Assembly (NCBI GenBank): GCA_903871235.1
Contig: CAIQGA010000225.1
Location: forward strand, 1 to 41,287
Origin: an uncultured Chlorobiaceae bacterium
GTDB lineage: Bacteria > Bacteroidota > Chlorobiia > Chlorobiales > Chlorobiaceae
Direction: 5' to 3'
Length of the DNA: 41,287 nucleotides
The position numbers were made by a program, and so were the translations under genes. Positions 1 through 10,000 of the stretch are shown here, piece after piece (the stretch's first letter is position 1; every line of letters begins with the position of its first letter). The notes beneath the pieces are model-generated. The model did not search any database. It had not been told where the DNA came from and worked only from the letters and a program-made list of their open reading frames with translations.

Positions 1-2
1 CT

Positions 3-2333
3 GGAATTACCGACACCTTTGCATGCCACTTTAATACGCAGGATACGTGGTACACTATCACCGTATCCAGTCATCAGCAGTGGTTTTTTACTTCGGTCAT
101 TAAGAAGATCAATGATGTGCAGCTTGCGCAGAAAGAGCTCCGTCTCAGTAAAGAGCTGTTGGAAGAGGCTGTTGTTGCTGCTCAAGTGGGTATCTGGGAT
201 TGGTTTATTGAGACTGGTGAAGTTTTTGTTAATGAGATATGGGCTGGCATCATCGGCTACACTCTCAAAGAGCTTGAGCCGCTCACGATCAAGACATGGA
301 AGGATCTCCTGCACCCGGACGATTTGAGGCATGCAAATGCCAGTATCCTGCGCTATTTTAATGGAGATGCTGATGACTGCGCTCTCGAATTCCGTATGAG
401 GCATAAAGATGGGCATTGGGTATGGATAAATTGCAGCACCAAAATAGTATCCCGTGCTCCGGAGGGCAAGCCATTGCGATTGCTCGGCGTGCATAGGAAC
501 ATCAACAGCCAGAAAGAGAGCGAACCAGAAGCCAAAAAAAAAGACGATCAGTTCCGCATATTCTTTGACAACCACTCCGAACCCATGCTCTGTATTGAAC
601 CGAATTCTGGAGCTATTGTCAATGCCAACCAGGCTGCCGTGAATTTTTACGGATGGTCGCGTGACGAGCTCTGCAGGATGAGTATAGAGCAGATTAATAC
701 GCTTCCCATGGTTCAGATTTTGGCACAGATGAGAATGGTCGGGGCATCGAACCATGTCAGATTGCCTTCTGTACATTGCACAGTGACAGGCTCTCTGCGC
801 GATGTAGAGGTTTACATGAGCAGTATTCCTGTCGAAGGCCAATTACTGCTCTATTTGGTTATTCATGATGTTACCAAGCGAACACAGGCAGAAGAAAAAG
901 TCAGAAATTTAACCTTGGCGAAGGCAATCAGTGACTGTAACCAGACACTCATTCATGTCACGAATGAGGCCACATTGCTCAAGAAAGTCTGCAACATTCT
1001 CGTTAAAATCGGTGGTTACAGGATGGCATGGGCCGGATATGCTGAGCACGATGAGGCTAAAAGTATCTCTGTTATTGCTGAAGCAGGTTGCTTCAAGGGT
1101 AACCCTCACCATTACCTCCTCTCCTGGGGCGCCTCTCCACAGGGAAGAGGTCCCGTAGGCACCACTCTTCGCACTGGCCACGCATCTGTTATTAATGATA
1201 TTGCCAAAGATCCAACCTTTGCGCTATGGTGCAAAGATGCCCGCAAACATGGTTTTGCATCCCATCTGGTTCTGCCTTTAACTGCTGACAAGGGTGCTTT
1301 TGGCGCCATAGCCATTTATGCAGCAAAATCTTATGCCTTTGAATCGGAGGAGGTGGAGCTTCTGCTCACCCTGGCTCAAAATATCTCCTTTGGGATTTTA
1401 CTCCTGCGCCATCGGAATACGGCTGAATTCTCCAGAAAAGATCGTGAACTCCTGCAGCGCCAATTGTTTAAGAACCAACAGTATAAGCATTTGCTCCGAA
1501 GAGAAGAGGATCAAAAGGATATTAAAAGGGCCAAGAGTGGTGAAAAGGATGCCCTTTTGCTTGCAAAGGAAACCATTGCTGAACTGAGTAAAAGGGAGAA
1601 GCTTTTGCAGGAAGCGCTTGCTTCCGAGCGATTGATCGCCGAACAACAGCGGCGCTTTTTGAGTATGATCTCTCATGAGTATCGCACTCCTATTGCTATT
1701 ATCAATGGGAATCTTGATATTCTTATGTTAAACGAAAAAACGTCATCGACGATTCATGCTAATGCAACGGAGAAGATGAAGCGAGCGGTCAAAAGACTCA
1801 TGGAGGTCATGGATACCTCTCTTGAACAGTGTCGCTTTTTTGATGACGCAAACAGTACTGCATATCAGTTACTTGATCTCCCGGAAATCTTGTGTGAACA
1901 ACTTGCAGATGCCGCTGTATTGTGGCCGGATCGGTTTTATTGCAGTGCCGAGAGCATCAAGGGTATCAGGGTTCTCGCTGATCAAACGTTCCTCAAAGTC
2001 ACGATTTTCAATCTTCTCGATAATGCCCGAAAATACTCACCGCCGAACTCCCCGATTCGGGTCGATTGTCAAAAAGATGGGACAAATGTTGCAGTTCGTA
2101 TCGTCAATCAAGCCGACACCGTTTCACCTTTCATCGGTGAGGATCTTTTCAAAAAGTATGCGAGAGGCAGTAATAGTGCCAATTCCGGTGGTGCCGGAAT
2201 GGGACTTTGGCTGGTTCGTGAGATTGTAGAGATGTACCATGGTACGATAACGATCGAGAGCGAGCCTCAAGGTATTGTCGCAACATTGCGCCTTCCTTTT
2301 GTCGATGACGCAACTTCCATTCAACCGAATTAA
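3..2333 (+). CDS. Sensor histidine kinase, PAS-PAS-GAF-HisKA-HATPase (5' end outside window)
   Basis: The reading frame is open to the left edge of the window, so this is the last 776 residues of a longer kinase. Counting from base 3, residues 1-38 look like the end of another PAS/PAC unit. A PAS fold follows at about 55-170, a second PAS at about 186-300 and a GAF domain at about 306-478. A long charged helical linker then leads to the H-box (SMISHEYRTP, His558 by this numbering). The ATPase domain has an N-box (NLLDNARKYSP) and a glycine-rich G2 region (SGGAGMGLW), but no DxGxG G1 motif; that position reads VNQADTVSP. It should autophosphorylate on His558 and pass phosphate to the regulator encoded 13 bases downstream. 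No membrane segment is visible, so it is probably a cytosolic sensor unless the missing N terminus holds one. The ligand is unknown. Confidence 0.9.
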   Translation, partial: GITDTFACHFNTQDTWYTITVSSHQQWFFTSVIKKINDVQLAQKELRLSKELLEEAVVAAQVGIWDWFIETGEVFVNEIWAGIIGYTLKELEPLTIKTWKDLLHPDDLRHANASILRYFNGDADDCALEFRMRHKDGHWVWINCSTKIVSRAPEGKPLRLLGVHRNINSQKESEPEAKKKDDQFRIFFDNHSEPMLCIEPNSGAIVNANQAAVNFYGWSRDELCRMSIEQINTLPMVQILAQMRMVGASNHVRLPSVHCTVTGSLRDVEVYMSSIPVEGQLLLYLVIHDVTKRTQAEEKVRNLTLAKAISDCNQTLIHVTNEATLLKKVCNILVKIGGYRMAWAGYAEHDEAKSISVIAEAGCFKGNPHHYLLSWGASPQGRGPVGTTLRTGHASVINDIAKDPTFALWCKDARKHGFASHLVLPLTADKGAFGAIAIYAAKSYAFESEEVELLLTLAQNISFGILLLRHRNTAEFSRKDRELLQRQLFKNQQYKHLLRREEDQKDIKRAKSGEKDALLLAKETIAELSKREKLLQEALASERLIAEQQRRFLSMISHEYRTPIAIINGNLDILMLNEKTSSTIHANATEKMKRAVKRLMEVMDTSLEQCRFFDDANSTAYQLLDLPEILCEQLADAAVLWPDRFYCSAESIKGIRVLADQTFLKVTIFNLLDNARKYSPPNSPIRVDCQKDGTNVAVRIVNQADTVSPFIGEDLFKKYARGSNSANSGGAGMGLWLVREIVEMYHGTITIESEPQGIVATLRLPFVDDATSIQPN

Positions 2334-2346
2334 CAGCTCTCATCCT

Positions 2347-3099
2347 ATGAGTCAGGAAAACGAGACGAAATTTACTTCGCATCACAAGATCATCATGATT
2401 GAAGATGACAATGATCTCAGAGAGAGCTTGATACTCTATCTTGCCATGAACGGTTATGATATCATCGGAGTCGGTTCAGCCCTGGAGTTCTATCAGCATA
2501 TCACTACCGCAAAATATGCACTGGCTATTGTCGATATAGGTCTTCCTGATCAGGATGGCCGAGTGCTCTCAGAGTATCTGAAAGCCAATACCGATATTCG
2601 CATTATTATGCTAACAGCCCGTGCAACACTCGCAGACAAGCTCTCTGGCTATCATTCAGGTGCCGATATCTACCTGGTCAAGCCGGTGGACTTTGGCGAA
2701 ATAGCCGCGGCTGTTGCGGCGGTACTCATTCGTATCGAAAGTTCACCCTCAGCTTCACTTTCTCTTGTTAAAGAACAGAAAACCATCCGGGAGGTTACGG
2801 TTACTCCATGGACATTCATGAACAGCGAATGGTTACTGATGACGCCGCTTGGGGTAAAAATCAAACTTACTGGAAAGGAGTTTAAATTTCTTCAATGCCT
2901 CCTCTCTTACCATAAAAAAGAGGTATCGCGCGATCTGATTCTCAAAAGCCTTGGCTACCCGGATGATACCGCCGGAGGTGCTGCCCTTGAAACGCTTGTG
3001 CATCGCATTCGTCAAAAAACTGATAAAGGGGCGCCCTCTCCGATTCGCACCATTCACGGCGTCGGATACAGTTTTATAGCCGACATTGTGATGGCATAG
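2347..3099 (+). CDS. OmpR/PhoB-type response regulator (receiver plus winged helix)
   Basis: This 250-residue protein has an N-terminal receiver with acidic pair Glu19/Asp20, phospho-acceptor Asp63 (AIVDIGLPDQDG) and the conserved Lys in LVKPVDF. A C-terminal winged-helix DNA-binding domain follows (LTGKEFKFLQCLLSY; ETLVHRIRQKTDKG; IRTIHGVGYSF), the usual OmpR/PhoB layout and length. I chose the ATG at 2347 because the frame can begin further upstream only by overlapping the end of the kinase gene, and the receiver starts right after 2347. It lies 13 bases behind the kinase stop, so the two are almost certainly a cognate pair in one transcript. Target genes cannot be read from the sequence. 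Confidence 0.92.
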   Translation: MSQENETKFTSHHKIIMIEDDNDLRESLILYLAMNGYDIIGVGSALEFYQHITTAKYALAIVDIGLPDQDGRVLSEYLKANTDIRIIMLTARATLADKLSGYHSGADIYLVKPVDFGEIAAAVAAVLIRIESSPSASLSLVKEQKTIREVTVTPWTFMNSEWLLMTPLGVKIKLTGKEFKFLQCLLSYHKKEVSRDLILKSLGYPDDTAGGAALETLVHRIRQKTDKGAPSPIRTIHGVGYSFIADIVMA

Positions 3100-3452
3100 G
3101 TTTCCTGGCCCCCATGTTATTGATCCCACGCCCACTCCCCAAATCTTCCGTTTCTTTCCTGACAAGAAGGTTTTAACTCATTTATACAAAGCGTCATAAC
3201 ATTACGGCGTACCTCTCATATATATTTGCTTATGTGATTATTTATTTGCTTATGTTTGATTGTTTAATTAACCTTCAGTGCGAATGCTTTCATGTTGAGT
3301 TGTAACGGATGACTGGCACCACCCGAGCTTACAATATTTAGTGTAAATTATAATGTTGTTTTTACCGCAAAAACACTATGAACACCTCAACACCTCAACA
3401 CCTCAACACCTCAACACCTCAACACTTCAACACCTGGTCAATGCTCTTCTGA
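3100..3452. other. Intergenic region with no intact gene
   Basis: About 350 bases without a credible reading frame. The sequence is AT-rich, with two copies of a short motif (atttgcttatg) near 3225-3255. It contains the 8-base tandem array listed separately. No convincing terminator hairpin was found behind the response regulator gene. Confidence 0.6.
3381..3435 (+). repeat. Tandem array of an 8-base unit (AACACCTC)
   Basis: Five perfect head-to-tail copies of AACACCTC are followed by one copy with a single change (AACACTTC) and a partial seventh (AACACCT). It lies about 145 bases upstream of the hybrid kinase start. An 8-base unit shifts any reading frame on expansion, and the array is non-coding here, so it could alter promoter spacing through slipped-strand length change. 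No function is shown. Confidence 0.9.
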
Positions 3453-3566
3453 CAATACGTTAATGTTCATCCCCCTGGCAATTTTGCCGACGATACGGCT
3501 TTTGCATTGCTTGACTCCCTTCCTGAACAAGCCTTTCTCATCGACACGAGCGGCATTATTACTTAG
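3453..3566 (+). pseudogene. Remnant of a PAS domain N-terminal strand/helix
   Basis: The frame after a TGA at 3450 encodes a short stretch including [17 protein letters not shown] followed by IIT and a TAG at 3564. That string has the look of the first strand of a PAS domain (LL..LPE.AFLID..G.I). It ends 15 bases before the start of the PAS-containing hybrid kinase. It may be a degraded piece of an ancestral, longer kinase that once had one more PAS domain, or a leftover from recombination between PAS genes. It is short and the call rests on pattern alone. Confidence 0.4.
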
Positions 3567-3580
3567 CGATCGTAAAAAAT

Positions 3581-5140
3581 ATGAGCATGAGTTACATTGA
3601 AAGCAAAGAGTTTCTCAAGAATATTTATGACAAGGTGAACTACTCTATTTTTGTTGTCGATGTTCTGCCGGAAGGTACCTATCGGTTCAAGAGTATTAAT
3701 CCGCTTCATGAAACACTGACCGATATCACAAGCCAAGAGGTTTATGGCAAAACCCCTGAACAAATACTTTCGCCCGCTGCGGCAAAATCGATTATGCAGC
3801 ACTATGACGAGTGTGTTCGAGCAGGTTACTCAATCCAGTATGAAGTGTCTCTGACGTTCAAGGGGGAAAACTCTTTTTGGGAGACGGAGCTGAACCCTGT
3901 TTGTCAAAAGGATGGCACCATTTTCAGAATTATCGGCACCAGCATCAACATCACGGAACGCAAGCAAATTGAGGAGGAGAGGGCGAAACTTGCAGTTCAG
4001 CTTCAGCAGTCGCAGAAAATGGAGATAATCGGGCGACTGGCTGGAGGTATAGCTCATAATTTCAACAATATGCTGACAGTTATTCTTGGCCAAGCTGAAA
4101 TGGCCATGGAAGAGAGTGACCCAGCGACGCCAACCTATGCAGATTTTGATGTAATACGACAGGCAGCAACCCGTTCTGCCACTCTGACCCAGCAACTGCT
4201 TGCTTTTGCGCAGAAACAGACGATCACTCCACAAATTATTGAGCTGAACACCGCAGTTGCACAGATGCTACCCATGTTGCGGCATCTCATCGGTGAACAT
4301 ATCACCCTGATATGGATTCCGGGATGCAAAAACTGCCATCTCAACATTGATCCATCACAGATTGAACAGATTCTTGTTAATCTCTGTATCAACGCTCGTG
4401 ATGCGATAACTGGTAACGGCAGAATTACCATCGAAAGCAGGAGCTTTTCAGTGCCCGAAGTTATCCATGACGCTGACGGTCTCCCGGCAGAGTATGTTTC
4501 ACTTTCCGTGCATGATAATGGATGCGGTATTGAGCAAGACGATCTTCAACATATTTTTGAACCCTTTTTTACTACAAAAAAAAGCAGAAACGGTACAGGC
4601 CTCGGTCTTTCAAGCGTTTACGGAATTGTTAAACAGAACAACGGCACTATTGACTGCCTGAGTGAAACGGAAAAAGAGACAACCATCACCATTCGTCTTC
4701 CCCTGTACAGAGTCCAATCAAAAACTGAACAGGAAGCACTACCGGAGGAATCAATCAAGAAAGGCTATCAAACAATCCTGCTTGTGGAGGATGAACCAAC
4801 CATTCTCAAAATGTGCAAGCTCATCCTTGAACGCTGCGGGTATACCGTGCTGGCATTCGAAAGAGCCGTAGACGCTCTCGAAATAGAAGAGGGTTTCCAT
4901 GGAACGATTGACCTCCTGGTGACCGATGTTATGATGCCGGAAATGAATGGATGCGATCTTGCAAAAAAGCTCCTTTTCATGCGTCCTGACTTCAAAATAC
5001 TCTTTATATCAGCCTGCGCCACGGACTTTATCACTCAAAGCATGGGAATTGACCATCAGTTTAACATTCTTCAGAAACCGTTCAATCAGAATGCGCTGGC
5101 AACAATCGTCTCTACTATCCTCAATGCAGAAGTTGCTTGA
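3581..5140 (+). CDS. Hybrid histidine kinase, PAS-HisKA-HATPase-receiver
   Basis: The 519-residue protein starts with a PAS domain (about 8-130, ending with a PAC-type [15 protein letters not shown]). The H-box follows ([17 protein letters not shown], His159), then the ATPase with N-box NLCINARDA and G-boxes [10 protein letters not shown] and [11 protein letters not shown]. The C-terminal receiver (about 398-515) has VEDEP, phospho-acceptor Asp449 ([12 protein letters not shown]) and LQKPFNQ. The GIAHNFNN form of the H-box is typical of soluble hybrid kinases. There is no DNA-binding output domain and no membrane segment, so phosphate probably passes to a separate regulator, perhaps the single receiver at 10147-10563. 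ATG codons at 3581 and 3587 are both possible starts. Confidence 0.92.
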   Translation: MSMSYIESKEFLKNIYDKVNYSIFVVDVLPEGTYRFKSINPLHETLTDITSQEVYGKTPEQILSPAAAKSIMQHYDECVRAGYSIQYEVSLTFKGENSFWETELNPVCQKDGTIFRIIGTSINITERKQIEEERAKLAVQLQQSQKMEIIGRLAGGIAHNFNNMLTVILGQAEMAMEESDPATPTYADFDVIRQAATRSATLTQQLLAFAQKQTITPQIIELNTAVAQMLPMLRHLIGEHITLIWIPGCKNCHLNIDPSQIEQILVNLCINARDAITGNGRITIESRSFSVPEVIHDADGLPAEYVSLSVHDNGCGIEQDDLQHIFEPFFTTKKSRNGTGLGLSSVYGIVKQNNGTIDCLSETEKETTITIRLPLYRVQSKTEQEALPEESIKKGYQTILLVEDEPTILKMCKLILERCGYTVLAFERAVDALEIEEGFHGTIDLLVTDVMMPEMNGCDLAKKLLFMRPDFKILFISACATDFITQSMGIDHQFNILQKPFNQNALATIVSTILNAEVA

Positions 5141-5215
5141 TGAACCGCACGGCAATGCGGACACGCAACGGCGTGCAGAGCCACAATACTTATTATCCAT
5201 AATCAGGGACAAAAG

Positions 5216-6091
5216 ATGAGACCAAAAGACGGAGTTACGTTGTCGAGCGGTTACAGGGCGCTTGAGAACGCCAATAATATATCCTATGTGCTGATCCGAG
5301 GTGGTGAGTTTACGATGGGAAGCCCGCTGAGTGAGTTTGATCGCCAAAGCTGGGGGAGCGATGGAATTCAGTATCAGGTAATAGTAAGTGACTTTTATAT
5401 GGGAAAGTATGCGGTGACGGTTGCGGAGTTCAGAAAATTTGTGTATGCATCAGGATACCATACCGATGCTGATAAAGCGGATTATAGCGTTATTGGCAAC
5501 CGCAAGGCGAAAATGGCGGAGGGAGTAAACTGGCGTTATGGCGTATCAGGCATTATGCGACCTCAGAGTGAAGAGAATCATCCGGTGGTGCACGTGAGCT
5601 GGAATGACGCAGTGGCGTACTGCAAATGGCTCTCAGCAAAAACGGGGAAAAGGTTTTATCTGCCAACCGAAGCGGAGTGGGAATACGCCTGCCGTGCGGG
5701 AAGCCGAACGCCGTTCAATACGGGAGAAAACCTGACGACTAAACAGGCAAATTATGACGGAAACTATCCATACAACAATAATCCGAAAGGGATTTGCCGG
5801 CAGAACACCGTTGCGGTAAACAGTTTTGCTCCCAATGCGTGGGGGCTGTACAACATGCATGGCAACGTTGATGAGTGGTGCAGCGACTGGTATAGTGGAG
5901 GATATTATGACGAATGTAAAGCAAGAGGCACGGTTACCAATCCCGCAGGGCCGGAAGCGGGTTCGTACCGTGTGCTTCGCGGCGGGGGCTGGCGCAGCGG
6001 CGCCGAGTATTGTCGGTCGGCTGATCGTATCTGCACCTCCCCCGACAACCAGGAACACTACATTGGCTTCCGCCTGGCCTTCATCCCGTAG
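5216..6091 (+). CDS. FGE-sulfatase / C-type-lectin-fold protein with a DGR-like variable C terminus
   Basis: The 291-residue protein is one formylglycine-generating-enzyme-type domain (about 20-290): it opens with VLIRGGEFTMGSP, continues with NHPVVHVSWNDAVAYCKWLS, LPTEAEWEYACRAG and NMHGNVDEWCSDWY, and closes with RVLRGGGW...GFRLAF. A plausible Shine-Dalgarno (AGGGA) precedes the ATG. It has no signal peptide. Catalytic FGEs carry two cysteines in the last segment (human Cys336 and Cys341). Here the first aligns with Ser261 and only the second is kept (Cys266), so sulfatase-activating chemistry is doubtful and ligand binding is more likely. The last 40 codons resemble the variable region of DGR target proteins. 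It follows the hybrid kinase by 75 bases on the same strand and may share its transcript. Confidence 0.88.
   Translation: MRPKDGVTLSSGYRALENANNISYVLIRGGEFTMGSPLSEFDRQSWGSDGIQYQVIVSDFYMGKYAVTVAEFRKFVYASGYHTDADKADYSVIGNRKAKMAEGVNWRYGVSGIMRPQSEENHPVVHVSWNDAVAYCKWLSAKTGKRFYLPTEAEWEYACRAGSRTPFNTGENLTTKQANYDGNYPYNNNPKGICRQNTVAVNSFAPNAWGLYNMHGNVDEWCSDWYSGGYYDECKARGTVTNPAGPEAGSYRVLRGGGWRSGAEYCRSADRICTSPDNQEHYIGFRLAFIP
5969..6091 (+). other. Candidate DGR variable region (VR) at the 3' end of the FGE-like gene
   Basis: From residue 260 to 282, the codons at predicted surface positions are mostly NNC: CGC, AGC, GGC and GCC near the start, then ATC, TGC, ACC and TCC, and finally CAC and TAC. Conserved framework codons (Trp259, Cys266, Arg267, Ser268, Arg271, Pro276, Asp277, Asn278, Gly284, Phe285, Arg286) sit between them. 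This is what adenine-specific mutagenesis of an AAC-rich template gives, because A can change while C stays. Known DGR targets place this region at the extreme C terminus of the same fold. GAG264, TAT265, CAG279 and GAA280 are less easily explained. No template repeat, Avd or reverse transcriptase gene was found in this window. Confidence 0.55.
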
Positions 6092-6102
6092 TCAGTTGGC
6101 TG

Positions 6103-6528
6103 TCAGTTCATCGTGGAATTAAAAAAAATGCCCTGTGCCAATGACTTCCGTCCTTCGGAGAGCCATACTCTTATCGTATCAAGTGGCTTGCCGATTATTC
6201 TGGATATGGCTTGATGTTTAAGCTTGGGAATTGCCGATAACAAAACGGTTAACCTTACATCCGCAACCTGTTTGACAAGTGAGTGTTCAAGCGTTTGCTC
6301 CAAAAAGCACGGAGTTTCAGGCAACCCTGATTCATCATTACTGACCGTACTGTCAAAATAACAGAGTCTGAACGCTTTGAAGACCTCTATGTCGGAACTT
6401 CCATTGGCAACATTAAGATAGGTATTGTTGACGAGTTCTGTCGCCTCAAATTCAGAACCCGTCAACCAGTATGCAAGGCTGTAAATATCATCCATCAAGT
6501 CAAGAGGTGTTCTTTTTGCTGTAAGCAT
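6103..6528 (-). CDS. Small sigma-70/ECF-like protein
   Basis: The 141-residue protein has an N-terminal part resembling sigma region 2 (DLMDDIYSLAYWLTGSEFEA, then an aligned helix ending in NNTYLNV). A C-terminal part resembles the region 4 helix-turn-helix (LTVLLSAIPKLKHQAISRII, then PLDTIRVWLSEGRKSL). It is shorter than usual ECF factors (about 170-200), and the region 2.3/2.4 and linker sequence looks worn, so it may be a degenerate or specialised sigma-like regulator. It converges on the FGE-like gene with only 11 bases between stops. No anti-sigma gene is adjacent. Confidence 0.6.
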   Translation of the reverse strand: MLTAKRTPLDLMDDIYSLAYWLTGSEFEATELVNNTYLNVANGSSDIEVFKAFRLCYFDSTVSNDESGLPETPCFLEQTLEHSLVKQVADVRLTVLLSAIPKLKHQAISRIIGKPLDTIRVWLSEGRKSLAQGIFFNSTMN

Positions 6529-7076
6529 TGTTTTATTTTAAAACGGGTTACCATGTAGAGGCTGCGACAATCGCCCATGAAAGTTTACAACAAAAAAAGA
6601 GGGATTTTCTACAGTGAATAGCTCTGGCTATGACAAAACTCCTGGCCATCATTCTCTATGCGCAAAGCCTCGGCAAGAGTCATAATAGCAATCAAAAATA
6701 ACATTATATCACAAAAACTATCAAGATATCACGAAATCACATTCACCCCCTTTCATTTATATGGACTTATACGTAAAAGGCTCAGTTATTTCAACAGTTG
6801 CGACGAGGAGCTGCTTTACATTGTTCCGCAATTCTGGTAAATGGCAGAAAAACGATGATTTTTTGCAGAAACTATGGATTGTCCTGAAAAATTTTTAGCG
6901 GGGCTTGTTCATTATCAAAATTAATACTACAATTGGCCAAAAATGTCTGATTCTGTTTTTTGTCTTTAATCAGGGCGTGCGCGGTCTACCGGTTGCCTCT
7001 GCAAACCCTGCCGTTTAAACGCTGGTACTCCCCTTTCCCCTGCTTCGAGCTTTAAATTTTTGAAATTGGTTTTACC
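6529..7076. other. Intergenic region, no supported gene
   Basis: About 550 AT-rich bases between the divergently arranged sigma-like gene and the large kinase. A 60-codon frame at 6658-6840 is present but has no recognisable family, no clear ribosome site and an AT-driven composition. The stretch presumably carries promoters for both flanking genes, but I could not pick out a convincing -35/-10 pair. Confidence 0.5.
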
Positions 7077-10000
7077 ATGAAGTTCCATACACCAGTCGAT
7101 AAGATCACACATACTGAAGTCACCGAAAAAAAGGGTGACTCCACACTGCTTTCCTTGTTTCATTCCTTTCCCGATGTTGTTTTTGTTATTTCTCCCAAAG
7201 GCATTATCCTCGATGCCAATCAGGCTTTTGCTGCCCAGTTCAATAAACGCCCGGAAGAGTTCTTTGGCCTGAATGTGTTCAATTTTTTGCCACCGGATGT
7301 TGGAACTGCACGCATGAAAATGATGCAAGAGGCCGCGCTTACCGCAAGACCGCTTACCTTTGACGATGAAAGTAATGGGCGACTGGTGCGCAGTACCATC
7401 TATCCCTATACATCTCCAGAAGGTAACGTAGACCGGCTTCTTGTCATCGCGCAAGATATCACCGATATCGAGCAGTTGCTGAAAAAAGAGCAGCTCTTCA
7501 ATAAGCAGATCATCAATGCTATCCCCGGAACCTTTTACATCGTTGATGCAAACGGAAAGTTTGTTGCATGGAACGATCACGTCCGAGACAGAAGCTTTGG
7601 GGTACGAGATGATGAAATGGCTGAGACTATCGGGTTCGATGCCTTCCATCCGGACGATCGGGAGCGAGCCATCGAAGCAATGCAGAATGTCATGAAGAAT
7701 GGCTCGGAAGTGGTTGGCGAATACCGGATAGTGCTTCGAGGAGCCCCTGATGTCGAGTGGCGACTCATAACCGCCAAAAGGATCGTGATTGATGGCGATC
7801 CCTTTCTTATCGGCGTGGGCATTGATATCACTGAACGCAAACGTGCGGAAGAGCTATTTAAAAAAAGTGAGGTGCGGTTCAGAACACTTTTCAACAGCCA
7901 GTCGGCCATCCAGGCTCTCCTTGATCCCGATACGGGAAAAGTGCTTGACGTCAATCAAACAGCCGCAAAGTGGTATGGATGGAGCATTGAGGAGCTCAAG
8001 CAGATGTATACCAGGGATATCAATACTCTTTCGCAGGCAGAGATTGAAAAAAGCCTGAAAACCGTAGATGCCAAAGAACACAATAAATTCATAGGTCGCC
8101 ACAGAAGGGCGGACGGCTCCATACGGGATGTGGAGATATTCCGTAACCGGATAGAGGTCGATGGGAAATCGGTTATTCACGTCATTACCCATGATATCAC
8201 CGAGCGCAAACTGGCTGAAGCTGAACTTGAGCGGCTGAATCGTGTACTTATAGTGAGCGACTATTGCAACGAGGCTCTGATTCAGGCACAAGATGAACGA
8301 GAACTGCTGAACAAAATTTGCAGCATCATCGTTGAATCCGGTGGTTACCGGATGGCGTGGGTTGGGTATGCACGGGATGATGAGGCAAAAAGCTTGCAAC
8401 TTGCCACCTCGGCGGGAAGTACCGGTGATTATTTTGAATCGGCGACCATATCCTGGGCCGATGACCAGTATGGGCAAGGTCCTGCAGGAACGGCCATACG
8501 TACAGGGCAACCAGTTACTGTAAATCATATCCTGATCAATCCAGAGTTCGAAAAATGGCGAACTCATTCAATAAAAAACGGTTATGCGGCTGTTCTGGGT
8601 TTACCGTTATCTATCGACAATCGTGTGATTGGAGCATTGACGATTTATTCGGGAGTAGCAGACGCCTTTAATGCAGCCGAAACCCTGCAGCTCTCTTCAG
8701 TTGCAAATAATCTTGCCTATGGCATCAAGATGCTGCGAAAGGATGATGCACTGAGAAAAAATGAACAGATCAATGCATTACGGCTCCGCATACTCCAGAT
8801 GGCTGAAACTCGAACGGTTGAGGAGCTGCTGACAGCAACGCTTGATGAAGCGGAAAGGCTGACAGGAAGCTTGACCGGGTTTGTCTCTTTTGTTGCTGAA
8901 GATCAAAATTCACTTTTGCTGCAGTCGCTCTCAACCAACACCCGTCTCAAAATGAGCAAGGTTGAGAGAAAAGGACTCTACCTTCCGCTGGACAAGGCGG
9001 GTATATGGGCAGATGCTGTCCGAGAGAAAAAAGCGGTTATCCATAATGATTATCTTGCACTCAAGCTGCGCGAGGGAATGCCGCAGAGCCATGCTGAAAT
9101 AAGGCGCGAACTGGTTATTCCAGTCAACCGTGACGGCAAAATAGTGGCTATCATGGGAGTCGGGAGCAAGCAGAGTGACTATGATAATGATGATACTCAA
9201 TACATAGAGTTGATTGCCAATCATATCTGGGATATCGTTGCCAAAAAGATTGCGGAAGAGGAAAAAAGGGAGCTTGCGGCCCAGCTTCAGCAAGCAATGA
9301 AAATGGAGATGATTGGCCAGCTTGCTGCCGGAATTGCGCACGAAATCAATAACCCGCTCAACTTTATTACCCTCAATGCGCATGTTATCCTGGAGGATTT
9401 TAACGATCTTGGTGCATTTGTGTATCAGTACCGCCAAATAATTGAAAAAGTAACAACAGGAGGTGCTGATACTGAAGAGGTGAAGCGACTCCATGAAAAA
9501 GAGATAGCGATTAATATTGATGAGCTCCTCAAAAGTATCCCTGACGCTCTTGAAAAATTACAGCATGGAATTGAACGTATATCGACCATCACCCACAGCA
9601 TGAGAAGCTACTCTTTCAAGAACTCCGGTGAGCAGTTATTCCAGTTCGATCTCAATAAGGCAATTCATGAGGCCCTTGTCATTGCAAAACACGAATACAG
9701 TAACATCGCCACGGTTGTCTTGAACCTTGAAGAACTACCGCAGCTCTTTTGCGATCCGGCTCAAATCAGTCAGGTAATTCTCAATCTTGTTATCAACAGC
9801 AGTCATGCCATCAAGTCACAAAACAGAAGCTCTTTTGGTAAGATTGAGATTAAAACATGGGTAAACGGTGAAAGCGTCTCTTGCTCAGTTACTGATGATG
9901 GTCCGGGAATTCCTGAAAAAATGATAAGCAGGATATTTGAACCCTTCTTTACGACCAAGGAACCAGGGAAAGGAACGGGGCTGGGATTAAGCATCTGTTA

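Noticed and set aside
3381-3435. CRISPR array
   Set aside because: The units are 8 bases, head to tail with no spacers, so this is a simple tandem repeat.
6658-6840. 60-codon plus-strand frame upstream of the large kinase
   Set aside because: AT-rich, no ribosome site, no recognisable motif; likely chance.
6092-7076. DGR template repeat or reverse transcriptase next to the FGE-like gene
   Set aside because: I looked on both strands for an A-rich near-copy of the gene's last 110 bases and for a YxDD-containing frame and found neither here or elsewhere in the window.
7854-8567. 237-codon minus-strand frame inside the large kinase gene
   Set aside because: PAS and GAF domains are clearly encoded on the plus strand over the same bases; the minus frame has no family features.
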